Shown: positions 35,201 to 46,214 of the stretch, one piece after another
Position numbering within the stretch: the stretch's first letter is position 1
Layout of the letters: each line of letters begins with the position of its first letter
DNA from: Amoeboaphelidium protococcarum
Lineage: Eukaryota > Aphelidiomycota > Aphelidea
Direction: 5' to 3'
Assembly: GCA_023515745.1 (NCBI GenBank)
Contig: JALECJ010000001.1
Span: forward strand, 930,001-994,000
DNA: 64,000 nt
Notes under the pieces: generated by a model
What the model was told of the DNA's origin: nothing
Database searches by the model: none
What the model saw: only the letters and a program-made list of their open reading frames with translations
Made by a program: the position numbers and the translations under genes

Positions 35201-36157
35201 GGCTCTTTATAGTCGTCTGATCAATGTTTTCACTCGATTTTTGTTCTTCATTCCGTTTTTCCTGCCTAATATTTACATCTTGCCAGCAAAATCTTTCTTT
35301 GCGTCGTTCCAGTCAGAGATGGCCTGGACGTGTTTCGGTAGATTTTGGAATCTGCAGGTATCACTGCCAGGTAAATGAAACAGCTCAGGGTTCAGCTTCC
35401 ACCGCTTTTTCGGGTTTGGGCTGAAATTGGATGCAGTTGGGTATTGAGCAATTACCACAAAGTGATCCGAAAGACCTGTGGGGATTACTTGTATATTTCT
35501 CATTTGGGTGATTTTTTCTCTCTTCACATAGATTCTATCGATTCTGCTACTCTTGTTTTGACGTACGCGAGTGTGTTTCTTTTACCTTTCTTCTTGTGTC
35601 GTGCACATGTCGAAACATTGCTGGGAGCTAGTCAGCGCGCTGAGTTCCAGTGAGCCCCCGTCTAAATTTCCACTCTAATTTCTTCTGTCTCTTACCGGGT
35701 CTTCTACGCAGTTGAAATCTCCTAGTATTACGTCTACTTCTAAGCCGTTCTACTCGAGGGCGGTATTAACATTGTTGAAAAATGCCTGTCTCCGCGAAGG
35801 TTCATTTGGGGCGTATAGCCCGCATATTACTAAAGGAGGCGTGGCCCTTTCTTTGTAATGTAGTTGTACTACCAAGGTTCTGTCATTGTCAAGTATGGCA
35901 TTTCCGTTCACCACGCGTTTTGACTTCTAGATATCAAAGATCTTTGAGTTCACCAACAGCGCTACACCTCTCGCGTTGTCGTCAACTCCGTTGGAAAGGG
36001 CTTGATGATGGCGGTATTAGTTCCCATCCGGGATGCCGTTGTGAGTTTCGCACAAGAAGAGGACGTCTAATTTGAGTTCTGTTACTATGTTTTGGGTCGC
36101 GAATCGTTTTGTTGTTCCTTTAGAACCGCAGCAGTTCCAGGTTCCAATTGTGATCAT
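32195..36157 (-). CDS. LINE ORF2: APE endonuclease / reverse transcriptase
   Basis: A 1320-aa uninterrupted polyprotein. The APE endonuclease domain (~1-250) starts TIGTWNCCGS and has the Glu in FLCETHNG, VILGDFNCVEDP, SSRIDRIYV and the GLSDHF His motif, so the catalytic residues are present. The reverse transcriptase spans ~470-800 with SPGPDGFPMETYKKS, NYRPITLLNTDYKI, IFLDFEKAYDRVD, GVRQGDPLSCILF and the catalytic FADDTVV near 700. The C-terminal zf-RVT region is intact (RLCACGTGEETIDHLLFTC). Around 45 Gln are TAA or TAG codons, so a standard-code host could not express it. This shows long adaptation to the host code. Confidence 0.95.
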
Positions 36158-36458
36158 CTTACTTTTACGGGGTTTCCGGGTGGTCGGTGTGTGCCTCCAA
36201 CCTCTCTCATTTGGCCCGATATTATGAGGCTCGTGCCATGCCTGACCATTCTATTCTGTATTATTGTTTGCAGGAGTAAATTATTAGGTGCTCAGACCGG
36301 GTCCCTGGCCCATGTCCAGTACCGCTAAACTTCTAGAGCGCTCTAGCACAGCGCTTATTGGCCTCATGATGTTAAGATAAATCGTAGGGGCTTAGGTGGG
36401 AAAGTTTTCAGTCTACTAATTCTCATTAGTTATTTCAATTACTTATAAATGTCACTTA

Positions 36459-37421
36459 TCATTTGAATGGTGGTTTCACAGCGCCTAACGCCGGGTCGCG
36501 CGCACGCTGAATAGTAGCAGATGGATGTTTAGCACTGGATTTTTACTTCTTGGGAGCATCAGGTGCAATAGGAGTTTATGCATCTTGACGGGGAGGAGCC
36601 GTTCTTATTGCATTGATTTAAGACTAAGTCGTTTCCCTCATAGTGGACGAACCATTCCTCTGAGCCGCTTCAAGTAGTGACTACTGCTAGTGCTGAGAAA
36701 TTGCGGCGTCCACAAAATCTGATATCTGCGGCAACAGGCTCCTGGTGTTATCGGTTCTCTCCTCGACATCCATTTTGCTCATCTATTCGTCTAATGCTCT
36801 CTTTGCCATTCTTACAGGGCATTTGTCTCTTAAATGCCCGACCTTTTTGCAGTAGTAGCAGGCGTTTGCCACTTGCACGGCAATTTTATCGCCAAATCGC
36901 CCTAAGTCCCAGATTTCGGGCACCGATGCTCCGTGATGCTCCCAATCATCTGAGCTTACAATAACATTGTATTTTAGAGATCTTGATTTCGGAATACGTT
37001 GTGACATCAGAGCTTAGAAAGCTAGGAGTTTTACCTTATGCTACATCAATAGATTCTTGACCAAGGATACCAGTAGCTTGTCATTGATTAGGACGCGAGT
37101 CGGGCCAATAACAAGGAGTTCCGATGGTTGGTTGTGTAGTTTCACGCGCTTGGATATGCTTTCAGGCAAATTCTCACAGAATTTCTCCATATCACTCTTC
37201 TTTTCGAATCCAAGAGTTAAACCATTTTTTTTATCGGTTACTGAAGTTGGGTCTATACCATCAACCACAAGTTGCTCTGCTAATTATTCGACCGTCTCGC
37301 CTTCCAAAAGATCCAGGGAGAATGCATGAAGAATTACACTGCCCTCAGAGTCTACATCAGTGGAGCCAATATCCACATCGATGTATCGGCGACCTGACTT
37401 TGATATCTGCACCTAATCCAT
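36459..37421 (-). CDS. LINE ORF1: gag-like nucleic-acid-binding protein with CCHC knuckle
   Basis: A 320-aa protein. The N-terminal part contains an RRM-like gag segment (GLTLGFEKKSDMEKFCENL, later RSLKYNVIVSSDD). A single zinc knuckle, CYYCKKVGHLRDKC, sits at ~185-198 with CCHC spacing. The C-terminal third is Gln/Pro/Ala-rich and presumably disordered. It binds element RNA to form the retrotransposition particle (family knowledge). The frame closes at TGA 36459, 301 bp before the ORF2 ATG. Several in-frame TAA/TAG codons. Confidence 0.88.
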
Positions 37422-37533
37422 GATCGTCGTTAGAGATGGAAAAAAAAAAAACGCGAAAAAATTGCGATTGGGTTGTTCTATTGTTCGGTTATTTCCGGAC
37501 AGTCGTTTGTATTAGCTATTTTGTAGTGGATTG

Positions 37534-38139
37534 ATGTCATCGGAGTTTTCAAGTAATCTGTCTAAGTATTACGATAGGCGGTGGGATATGATTCGGGCAT
37601 AAGAGTTTGAGGGTCATGTGGCACATGTCCTTAAGAGTATGCCTACTATCTACACCTTCGTGGTTGAAGTTACTGATGAACTTCCTACTGCACAGAGTGT
37701 GTACGAGTTACTGCGGTGTAAAAGTTTACCTGAGCCATTAAGTATAAGTTGCCTGGGAGGCGACTGGCTTTTTACATATCCTGATTTGCGGACTGCTATA
37801 GCCGTTTAATAGTACGAAGAGTTTACATTTGCAAAAGGAAAATCAACATTGGTGCTACGTTTTTCTGCAGATTATGAGTTGAATGATGATAAGCGCGTGC
37901 AGGACGAGATTTAAAGGTTGCTGGGGGCGTACCCTATCTACTTACTAAGGCTACATGCTCATGTGCATGAGTTCTCCTTGCATACCAAGTAGGCGCATAT
38001 TCGTACTAACGAGTACACACTGTATGTCTCCTATGAGGGAGGTGCGTAATTCTGTCCAGCAGAAGGTTATCGTCTAGGTCCAAGCTGCTTAGGCAGCAAT
38101 CTCCAAGCGGTACCAGTATACGATTGGATGGTCTATTGA
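37534..38139 (+). CDS. opposite-strand ORF in the LINE 5' region
   Basis: A 201-aa frame on the plus strand, divergent from ORF1 with a 112-bp gap that includes a 12-A tract. The sequence looks like real protein: MPTIYTFVVEVTDELPTAQS, then GKSTLVLRFSADYELNDD, then YLLRLHAHVHEFSLHTKQ and TLYVSYEGG. The last block recalls the strand that precedes the zinc knuckle in LINE gag proteins, but no intact knuckle follows. Possible explanations are a 5' inversion, a second ORF1-like fragment, or a genuine antisense gene. Because only TGA stops here, chance open frames of this length are not very rare (a few percent per start). Confidence 0.45.
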
Positions 38140-38640
38140 CCACTTCTATGTGCTTGCAGTGCATTCAACTCAGTAGAAAATCATTGAATTCTCTTATATT
38201 TGCAGTGTCTTCTTAATTTCTTCTCCATTTTATAGTATTGCATCATGCTATGTTCTACTAGTGTTTGCGCTTGGCAGTGAGGTGTGCTTTGAGAGACGTC
38301 GGGTCCAGTTCGATTACTTAATCATAGAGATCGCTTTCGATTTCCTTGTGGGAGGCGGCTTACGAGGGACTTAGTCTAGCATAACTTCAGGGATTGCAGT
38401 AGTCTTAGGCCCAACTCATCATGGTGGCATCAGACAATAGTTTTGCAGAAGGCATGGATCCAGTATTAACCTAGAGATGCCAATATTTTTCATTTTATCA
38501 GTTTAGCCGTGAACCTCTTGGAACCTTCATCGCACACCCGTACCCATCAAGCTCCGCTACTACGTAGTCGAGAGAGAGAATTCTACATCGGTGCTCCAGT
38601 AGCCGCAGAACCACGTCAAGGTGGGTTCACATCTCTGCGG

Positions 38641-38653
38641 ACAATCAAGGGGT
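38641..38653. repeat. target-site duplication, right copy
   Basis: ACAATCAAGGGGT, identical to 32036-32048, marking the 5' boundary of the LINE. Confidence 0.9.
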
Positions 38654-38725
38654 GTATGTATGCATGCATGAAAATTACTGTAAAACAATATGAAACACTT
38701 TTATAACGTTTAATCAAATTCTTAA

Positions 38726-40483
38726 TCATTCTAAAAAACTAATAGTCTTAGACTCACCGTCCAGCGTATAACTCCATGAGATCATAACCTGGTAATTACC
38801 CGGAACAGCGCTTGCGATGAACGTGATATCAAACCCCTCCTGCATTGTTGCTCTCACATTCTCGAGAATATCTTATCGCTGAATCTGTATCATGTCTCCC
38901 AGGAACATTGACAATGCTTTAAAGGTAATTTAGTACCAAGTATCCTCCTTTATAAATTGCTCATCGGAGCCTATGATATTATAAGCTTGCAGCATTTACC
39001 ACATCAGCCTGTGAAATAAGTCTTCATCTTGAGAGGTGATGAGTGAGTGCGCGATAAAGTCCTTGATTTGGATAACGATACTCTGCCTTGAAGCGGTAAG
39101 ACGATCCTTATCAATGGCATCAACCATATTAACAATCGACATTGCTGGCTACAGAAGCATACACTGAACTTTTAGTAGAGGGACGTATTAAATTAAACTA
39201 GGTGGATCTTAAGAAAACATATAACTAAGTTTCAGATTGACAATAGCGAAATGAGATACCAACTTGTTCAGATTTCTCCCATGTTATGCAAGAAAGCTTG
39301 ACACGTAATTAATATTAAGGTAACGGGACAACCATTCACCGTTGATAGAATCTAGAGCAATCTCATTCAATAGGTCCATATTGTCCTTCTTGATGATTGA
39401 AAATATGATCTCAAAATCAGGCTTTATTTGAGAGTTCGGTTGTCTTATCGAATCGCGTCTAATTGAAATGCCACCAAGTACGCTCCTAACCAACGGATCT
39501 TCCCCAAACTCTTGACCTTACGTGAGTTGAAATCTGTAAATAATACCTGCAAACAGACTTAAAGAAGGAGCCGGTAGATTAAGCATTAAACCATTGTTTT
39601 TTCGCATCTGTAATTACCAATATACTTGACCAGAGAATCTATTGACTCCCAGTCTAACTCCATATTTTTGCAATGCCAACAAAACAGCAAAAAACTTCCT
39701 CCGCCCGTATTAGACATCTGTGATAATATCCACTAAGACTTCAGAAATGGATTAGAATACTATACTTGCAAAGTCTTCTTAGTACTCATCGGTGTTGGAT
39801 TATTCCACTACATGCTCTACGATGGTGAAATCCACTTGATCATGACCCACCTCATATGACTTGATCAACTCCCGGAAATAACTATTCAGAACGTTTACCG
39901 TTAAATAGGGGCTGCTCTAAGTAATCTTACACGCCGTAAAATGCATTTCTAGCAGTGGCAAGTATTCAACCACATTTAACGCAGACACATGCACCGCTAT
40001 CAATGTACCCAAGTTCCCCAGAATTTAACGTTATTCACTGTCATGCAGATTCATAAAATTGTCAAAAATTTAACCTTCTTGTAAAAGAGCATCACATAGT
40101 TGGGTAAGACGTGAGATATCATTTTCACGGCAGCCATACATACACTTAGTACTTAGCGAAAGTATATCATACATTTTGCCATCAATTATATCACCAGTTT
40201 AATGTACAGAATGTTGGTCAGGCTCGCCGATCTAACTATACCAAATCAAATTCAATCTCTCTTTTTACTCATCAATAGGATAATCTTCATTTCCATTACT
40301 GTCATTATCGGAATCACGTCCACCTCCAGAAGATTTAAATGATGCACGAACAGGCATTACTCTCGGACGCGTCACAGACCTTGCAGAGCTTAATTCATTT
40401 ACTCTAAGCTATGGACGATGCAAGACATTCATGGATTACACCGTAAACACCACGGCTATAACAATCACCAAATTACACTTCAT
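38726..40483 (-). CDS. secreted ~590-residue family protein, copy 2
   Basis: A 585-aa paralog, more diverged than copies 1 and 3 but collinear throughout. It keeps the leader (MKCNLVIVIAVVFTVQSMNV), SARSVTRPRVMPVRASF, FEIIFSIIKKDNMDLLNEIA and the terminal EGFDITFIAS. The frame is uninterrupted from ATG 40483 to TGA 38726, with about 25 TAA/TAG codons. It lies in the same orientation as copy 1; without the LINE the two would be a tandem pair about 370 bp apart across the insertion site. Function unknown. A secreted role is inferred from the leader. Confidence 0.68.
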
Positions 40484-40892
40484 TTTTTACCTATTTCCTA
40501 ATATGCCGGCCAGTGATATTTTACAGTTGATAAGAGATTTCCAATTTCAAAGGAGGTGTGGAGAGGCTGAAATCAAGGGGTGACTATATGCGAGATGGAA
40601 CAGTTGGGCCACCATGAAGCTAGCCCGTACTCAATTTTTAACTATAAAATGTACAGGCGCCAACTTACACTTTGAAGAAGCTTGTCACACCATAAACCGC
40701 TGATTACCAACCATTGTTGAACTTGATGCACCCCTTACGGATCGAAAGAAATCGGATTGATCGTGAAATCCAATTATCCTCTGTATTGCCACAGTTTGAT
40801 CAATATAACTCCTTCTCTTTCTATCCATCAAAATAAACTACCCACTCTTAACGTGAATATCATAAGTCTTAAACACTGAAATTACTGTAAAA
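40484..40892. other. upstream region of family copy 2, homologous to the LINE target region
   Basis: The first ~100 bp match the region upstream of copy 1 (GCCAGTGATAT and AATCAAGGGGT are shared; the latter is at 40571-40581). It is the unoccupied counterpart of the LINE insertion site. The remainder is unremarkable promoter-like DNA between divergent genes. Confidence 0.65.
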
Positions 40893-41426
40893 ATGAGCCA
40901 AGATCAAACCACTACATCAGGTCGCCACACTAACTTCACTCCATTGTTTCAGCAATTCGTGATTGAACAAAATGAGAGACGCGCTTAGCTGCCATCGAAT
41001 CCTAATCCTCCGCCTGAGCAAGTGGCTTTACGTGATTGTGGCTTCGCGTGTATTCTATCTTCTTACGGATTCTGGTACATTCTATCCGCTGCAACTGCTC
41101 CATCTACCTGTCTCGCCTATGGAATTGGGCTAGTATCACTCCCTGGCGTTGGGGCCGGAATGATCAACGTTGTTGAGAGGACAAGATTCTGGCGTGATAT
41201 TGCAGATACTTGCCGCCGTAATTCCTCTAACAGTAGACGCGATGTAAGAGGCAATACTAGACGCCGAGCAAGAAATCGTCATTCTCTTCGCAGTCAAGCA
41301 AGAGACATTATCTTGGATCCGGCTGTAAGTCACCAAAATTTACTAAACTTGATTACTGAAGCTATTCTCAACGAAGAAATTTCTGGAAACACTATTGAAC
41401 AGTGGATACGTGAGAATGGAATGTGA
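40893..41426 (+). CDS. uncharacterised small membrane protein
   Basis: A 177-aa frame without TAA/TAG loss. A short polar N-terminus leads to a hydrophobic region (CGFACILSSYGFWYILSAAT, then AYGIGLVSLPGVGAGMINVV) that could be two membrane helices. A strongly basic Arg/Asn/Ser segment (RRNSSNSRRDVRGNTRRRARN) follows, then a helical C-terminus (LLNLITEAILNEEISGN). No family recognised. Divergent from secreted-family copy 2. Confidence 0.5.
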
Positions 41427-42031
41427 GACTGAAGAAAAGACTTTTAGTTTGAATGACTTTAACTCTCGTTTGCTATTTTAGGTACTATCTTGATTATCTA
41501 ACAGTCATTAAAATACACTGCATACTGAGCTTCTACACCCACTTATTCAGAAACAACTGCAATAAAAAGTGACTCGAACTCTGAAACCATTTAAACTGAA
41601 ACGATATTTAAACCCTGTTTGAAACACCTGTTACTGTAATTGAGAATATAGATGCAAACTGAGATTGTAGATGCAGTAGTATTGTATTGTTCACTCATAT
41701 CTCACATATATACTCTCAAACTCTTCACCTTTTCTAACAGAGAAGAAGAACATCAATCAATACCTTTTAATAGCAGTGATGCTTCAATCACGAACACAAC
41801 CACATCACATCACAATGTGTCATGGTATCGTAATATTAAAATCTTTACCCGTTTTCTAACATGTGCTTTACTTGGAAGCTCGCGCCATCATCAAATCTCG
41901 CCGTCGTCTCGTCTGACTGTTCTCGCGCCGTTCCGAAACGTAGTGTATTCCCTTTTGTCTTGAGAACGACCATTGCATTAAATAATTGATACCTAATTAT
42001 TCACACAGAAGCATATATTTAAAGTATAGCT
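41427..42031. other. intergenic region
   Basis: A 605-bp gap. It contains a 103-codon frame (41652-41963) with Ser/Thr/His-rich, non-conserved-looking content that I do not accept as a gene. No repeat or RNA was recognised. Confidence 0.45.
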
Positions 42032-43675
42032 ATGACTGGAAAGAAAGTTACTCTGGAGGAGGTGGCTAAGCATAGCAGTGAGATGGACATCTGGATTGTG
42101 GTTCATGGAAAGGCGTATGATGTTACCAAGTTCCTGAATGATCACCCTGGTGAGATCTTATTCTGCTTTCGCCATTTCATATTAATATTTATTATCTGAG
42201 TCTATTACTGAGGTTTTCATGTAGGTGGAAAGAAGGTTTTATTGAAAGCTGCGGGAACTGATGCTACCAAGCAGTTTGATGCTTTCCATAATGCTGCAGT
42301 CTTGGAAAAGTATGGTCCAAAGTTGTTTGTAGCTGATGTTGGTGCTGAAGAGCCAGAGGAATCTGCATAGGCACATGATGACTCTAAGAGTGCACCTTTT
42401 GGTGATCTTGTGCCATTTGGAGATCCGTACTGGTACAGTGACTTTCAATCTCCTTACTATGACGAAAGTCACCGCAGAGTGCGCCGTATTGTGCGCGAAT
42501 TCACCGAGAAGGAGATCATGCCGTATTGTAATGAGTGGGACGAGGCTAAACAGGTTCCTAGATAGTTATACATCAAGTGCGCAGAAATTGGTTTACTGGC
42601 AGCGGTTTGCGGTGGTAATATTCCTGAATACATGGGTCCAATGGTGGGTGATATCGCTCCAGAGAAGTTTGACGGCTTCCATGAGTTTATAGTATGTGAT
42701 GAATTGAGTCGTTGTGGTTCTGGAGGTACATTATGGGCGCTTATAGGCGGATTAGGGATAGGCCTACCGCCTTTGATTATGTTTGCATCCCCTCAGATGA
42801 AGTAGAGAGTGATACCGGAGTGTTTGAGCGGTTAAAAGTGCATTTGCTTGGCAATCACGGAACCGTACGCTGGCAGTGATGTTGCCTAGATCAGATGTGA
42901 GGCTAGAGAGAGTGAAGACGCTGAGCATTATATTGTTAATGGAGAAAAGAAGTGGATTACGAATGGTGCATGGGCAGATTATTTCACTGTGGCCGTGAGA
43001 ACTGGAGACGCTGGAATGAGCGGAATCTCTTTGCTGTTGATTGAGCGCACAATGCCTGGTGTTAAGACTCGCCGTATGGACTGTTCTGGTGTCTGGTCAT
43101 CTGGTACGGCGTATATTACCTTCGAAGATGTCAAGGTGCCAAAAGAGAACTTGATCGGTAAAGAGAATCAGGGATTCAAGTATATCATGTACAACTTTAA
43201 TCATGAGAGACTGGGTATTTGTATCCAGTCCACCAGATTTGCTCGCGTCTGTTATGAAGAAGCTTTGAAGTATGCTCACAAGAGAAAGACGTTTGGAAAG
43301 CGCCTGGTTGACCATCCAGTGATTAGGAACAAGTTGGCTCACATGGCACGTCAGATTGAAGCTACTCATGCCTGGATGGAGAGTCTGATTTTCTAGACGA
43401 AGACCATGCCGAAAGAGTAGTAGATGCTGAAGTTGGGTGGTCCAATTGCTCTGTGTAAAGCTCAGGCGACGCAGGTGTTTGAGTACTGTGCGAGAGAAGC
43501 TGCTCAGATATTCGGTGGTCTGTCGTATACCAGAGGTGGTTAAGGCGAGAAGGTTGAGCGTTTGTACAGAGAAGTGAGAGCTTATGCTATTCCTGGTGGA
43601 AGCGAGGAGATTATGTTGGATCTCGGCATGCGTCAGAGTATAAAGATTGCGCAGATGAGCGGTGCTAAGCTTTGA
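42032..43675 (+). CDS. cytochrome b5 domain-acyl-CoA dehydrogenase fusion
   Basis: A 522-aa protein. Exon 1 is 42032-42149, the intron is 42150-42224 (75 nt, GTGAGA...ATGTAG) and exon 2 is 42225-43675. Splicing restores the heme-binding HPGGKKVLL of a cytochrome b5 domain (~1-80); a second heme His lies in FDAFHNAAV. Residues ~110-522 are an acyl-CoA dehydrogenase with [51 protein letters not shown] and the C-terminal [20 protein letters not shown], then IPGGSEEIM. Such fusions are known in fungi; the substrate is not determined. AATAAA lies about 75 bp after the stop. Its 3' end converges with the Myb-like gene. Confidence 0.9.
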
Positions 43676-43811
43676 GTAAATTTGGTGCGTGATCTGCAGA
43701 TGTTTTAATCGTTGTGAGATGGTGTTAATTTGAAGTGAAAATCTGAGTGTAATAAATCTATGACATCTATGTTCCCTTCTTTTTACGTCTTTTGTTGTTT
43801 TTAAGCAGCTA

Positions 43812-45176
43812 CTATAACTGTGCCTCCGAGATGTTCGATTGCACCATAAAAGAGTATCCTCTACCACGCTTGAGAATTGCCTGATGTGCCAGTCGAATTA
43901 GATGAGATTTGATAGACTGAAAACCGCGGTGAGCTACACACGCTTGCGCCAACTCTTCATCAGTGTCCAGTGCAGAGAATAAAGCATCCAATGACTGATA
44001 CTGAAGCCACTTACGAATAAGAAGTATGGTCACTTCAGTGGAATATCTATCACCATCAGAACGCAGCGATCTATCTTTGTGCCCGGTGTCACCTGTCACA
44101 TATTTATTCATCACCTCTTTAGCTACGCGTTTACAGCGCAATTAGCTAATCTGCATCTATGCAGCTATTTCACTCCACTACTAAGGTGAAAGGGAGTTAA
44201 AATTAACTTATCCACCAGTAGACTCCAAGATCAAAGAGCGCAACTTTTGCTCTTCATCAGCAGATAACTTTTGAGCTGAATCTTCCGCTCGAATATGATA
44301 TCTGCAACTTGATACGCCACGCTCAAGATTACTCTTATAATCTTTCAAAGTCATTTGAGATAGTGAGAACAATTTACTTTCACTTTCCGTGCCAAGCATC
44401 AATGCTTGATTTGTCAGAATTAATTACGCCAAGTTATTAACAGCTGCTGCGGATGGGTGGAGATGACGATATAAGATCTTTGCACGAGATTTTTAATGAT
44501 CATCGACCTTAGTCTAAGTTGGCTAATTCCAAGGTTTAGATTTAAAGTAATTCTTCAACACGTCCACTGCCGATTCTTCAGATAATTCAGATTATTTGCT
44601 AGATGGAAGATGCTAGCCGGACGACCGCCATTTAAGTAATCGCTGATATCGTAGTCTTAATTACGATAAAGATACATCAGCGCCAACTTCACGCATCACA
44701 CGGTCAATTTCGGTCGGGCTAGGATACATCCCAAGCTTGCCCATGAGCTCTAATATCTTCTTATCTTATTCGGTGGTAAATGTCCGCTAAAGCCCAGCGT
44801 AGTCCTATTACTCGCCATCGTCCAACGTGGATTTATCTACCGCAGATTGCTCTCTGAATTGTCGCCAGAAATCCATCCATCCGATTCCATCCTAAACAGC
44901 AGGCCTTATCTAAAACTCGTATAAGTATGATAGCTAAACAGAATCCAATCCATCTAGAGCGTCACAATTCTATTATAACACAGTCTCGATATCAGTATCA
45001 GATTTAGCGCAATCAAACATCAGTCGGACCTGCTCTTAATTAATTCTGCGATCTTCTAAGCGCGTAGATTATGAAATACTACTCCTAAATATATGACTGC
45101 TTCTATGCGACTGCAATTCTATCGTTTATCTTTTGTATAACTGAGCGCCTTTATGACTAAACCAGCCTCTAATCAT
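43812..45176 (-). CDS. Myb/SANT-like domain protein with no TGA before the convergent gene
   Basis: The frame opens at ATG 45176 and is continuous for about 455 codons to the TAG TAG pair at 43812. It contains SANT/Myb-like helices (KLSADEEQKLRSLILEST, then QWSEIAAQMQISQLRCKRV) and TTEQDKKILELMGKLGMYPS earlier, so a nuclear DNA-binding role is inferred. Unlike every other gene here there is no TGA at the expected end: the frame continues with a basic tail (LLKNNKRRKKKGT) and stays open into the antisense of the ACAD gene, first meeting TGA at 43185. The listed end marks the TAG pair, not a proven stop. Confidence 0.55.
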
Positions 45177-45332
45177 TATTTACATTTAAACTATATCACA
45201 GCGTGATATTCCAATGAAAAAGCGAAAAATGAAATAAAAATTTCCAATTCAACAAGTAAAAAAATTACTTTCAGCCACATAACATCCATCACTCATACAT
45301 ACTACCGCTTATCCTAATAATCAAAGCGATTA

Positions 45333-45890
45333 TCATAATTCTTGCAATGATCTTAGAGTCGCTTCTAGCTCCTGCTTCACAGCGTTACTCTTGGCATACA
45401 TGTCCTCATACTGCTATTCATAGTTCTCCTTATCTTGTTCCAACTTTTGAATCTTGGCAGCGGACTAGGTGCTTCTGCTCTCAAGCTGTCTCAGCTAATC
45501 TTCGGCAGCCTTAATCTTTGGAGTGAACTGGTTATAAGAGATCTCCAGTAGCTAAATCTTGCGAACCAAAGCATCAGTCTAGCCTTTCTGACTCTCGCCT
45601 TGAGCCTGCAGATTCTTCTCAGCATTGTATCTGTCCTCGGAATTTGCAATATCTTCCTCCAGACTGGCAATCTTACCCAAGTAACTAGCGATTTCCTCAT
45701 CTACATTACACGATGCACAATTATCATTCAAAATAAGACATAATCACATAAAACAATAGCCAGAGTTCTCACCTTTCGCTGCCAACAAATCATTTACTCC
45801 ATTCAGCTTCTTGGCTGCAGAGTCATAGCGATTATTCGCTGCATCAATTTCATTCTTTAGCAGCGTAATCTTTTCCTTAATCTTGTCCAT
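45333..45890 (-). CDS. TPM1: tropomyosin
   Basis: A 161-aa coiled coil, the same length as fission yeast Cdc8. Exon 1 is 45773-45890, the intron is 45701-45772 (72 nt, GTGAGA...ATGTAG) and exon 2 is 45333-45700. Heptad-patterned text runs end to end: MDKIKEKITLLKNEIDAANN, then DEEIASYLGKIASLEEDIAN, then AEDQLRQLESRSTQSAAKIQ. It ends AVKQELEATLRSLQEL. Tropomyosin stabilises actin cables and the cytokinetic ring in fungi. Splicing is required because the unspliced frame does not join the heptads. Several Gln at heptad positions are TAG-encoded. Confidence 0.9.
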
Positions 45891-46214
45891 ACTGATGTTA
45901 CGGTTAACTATTTATCAATAATAGTAATTTCTATAAAAACCAAACAATACGAGCACTCAAGAGAAAGAAGAGTTCAAACTTGTTTCACTCCAGAAACGCA
46001 CATGGAAGTGAAACAACAAGAGTCAATCAAAATCATAGTCAAGAGAAACTTAAGAGGAACTCAAGAGGAAGGTGACAACAAAATCTATCACGCAAAGATT
46101 TATTAAATATAGGAAAATTTATGGAAATACAAAGCTACTTTATTAAATTCATTCAAATCAAGAGAGTCAGTAATTAATATAATCACCAATCATTTAAGCA
46201 CATACTAGTAATAA
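45891..46214. other. intergenic region
   Basis: Promoter of the tropomyosin gene and 3' end of the VID27 gene. Purine-rich GAAACAACAAGAG-type text; nothing else recognised. Confidence 0.4.

Larger units (their letters stand above)
32049..38640 (-). mobile_element. full-length LINE (APE-type non-LTR retrotransposon) with 13-bp target-site duplication
   Basis: A 6.6-kb element on the minus strand, bounded exactly by the 13-bp direct repeat. In element order it has a ~1.2-kb 5' region that carries an opposite-strand ORF, then ORF1 (zinc knuckle), a 301-bp spacer, and ORF2 (APE endonuclease, reverse transcriptase, zinc-binding end). A short 3' UTR with two stem-loops and a terminal (ACT)n tail completes it. 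Both ORFs are uninterrupted when UAR is read as Gln, so the copy is young or selected. It is inserted 96 bp upstream of the start codon of secreted-family copy 1 and in the same orientation. The homologous unoccupied site is visible upstream of copy 2 (40571-40581). The domain order suggests the L1 superfamily; the clade is not determined. Confidence 0.92.

Noticed and set aside
34992-37423. several plus-strand frames of 66-128 codons within the LINE
   Set aside because: They lie opposite ORF1 and ORF2 and have shadow-type composition.
41652-41963. 103-codon frame between the small membrane protein and cyt b5-ACAD
   Set aside because: Low-complexity Ser/Thr/His text with no domain or leader, and of a length expected by chance when only TGA stops.
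43097-43867. 256-codon open frame antisense to the cyt b5-ACAD gene
   Set aside because: It is mostly the shadow of a well-conserved gene, with Thr/Ser/Leu/His composition typical of antisense frames.
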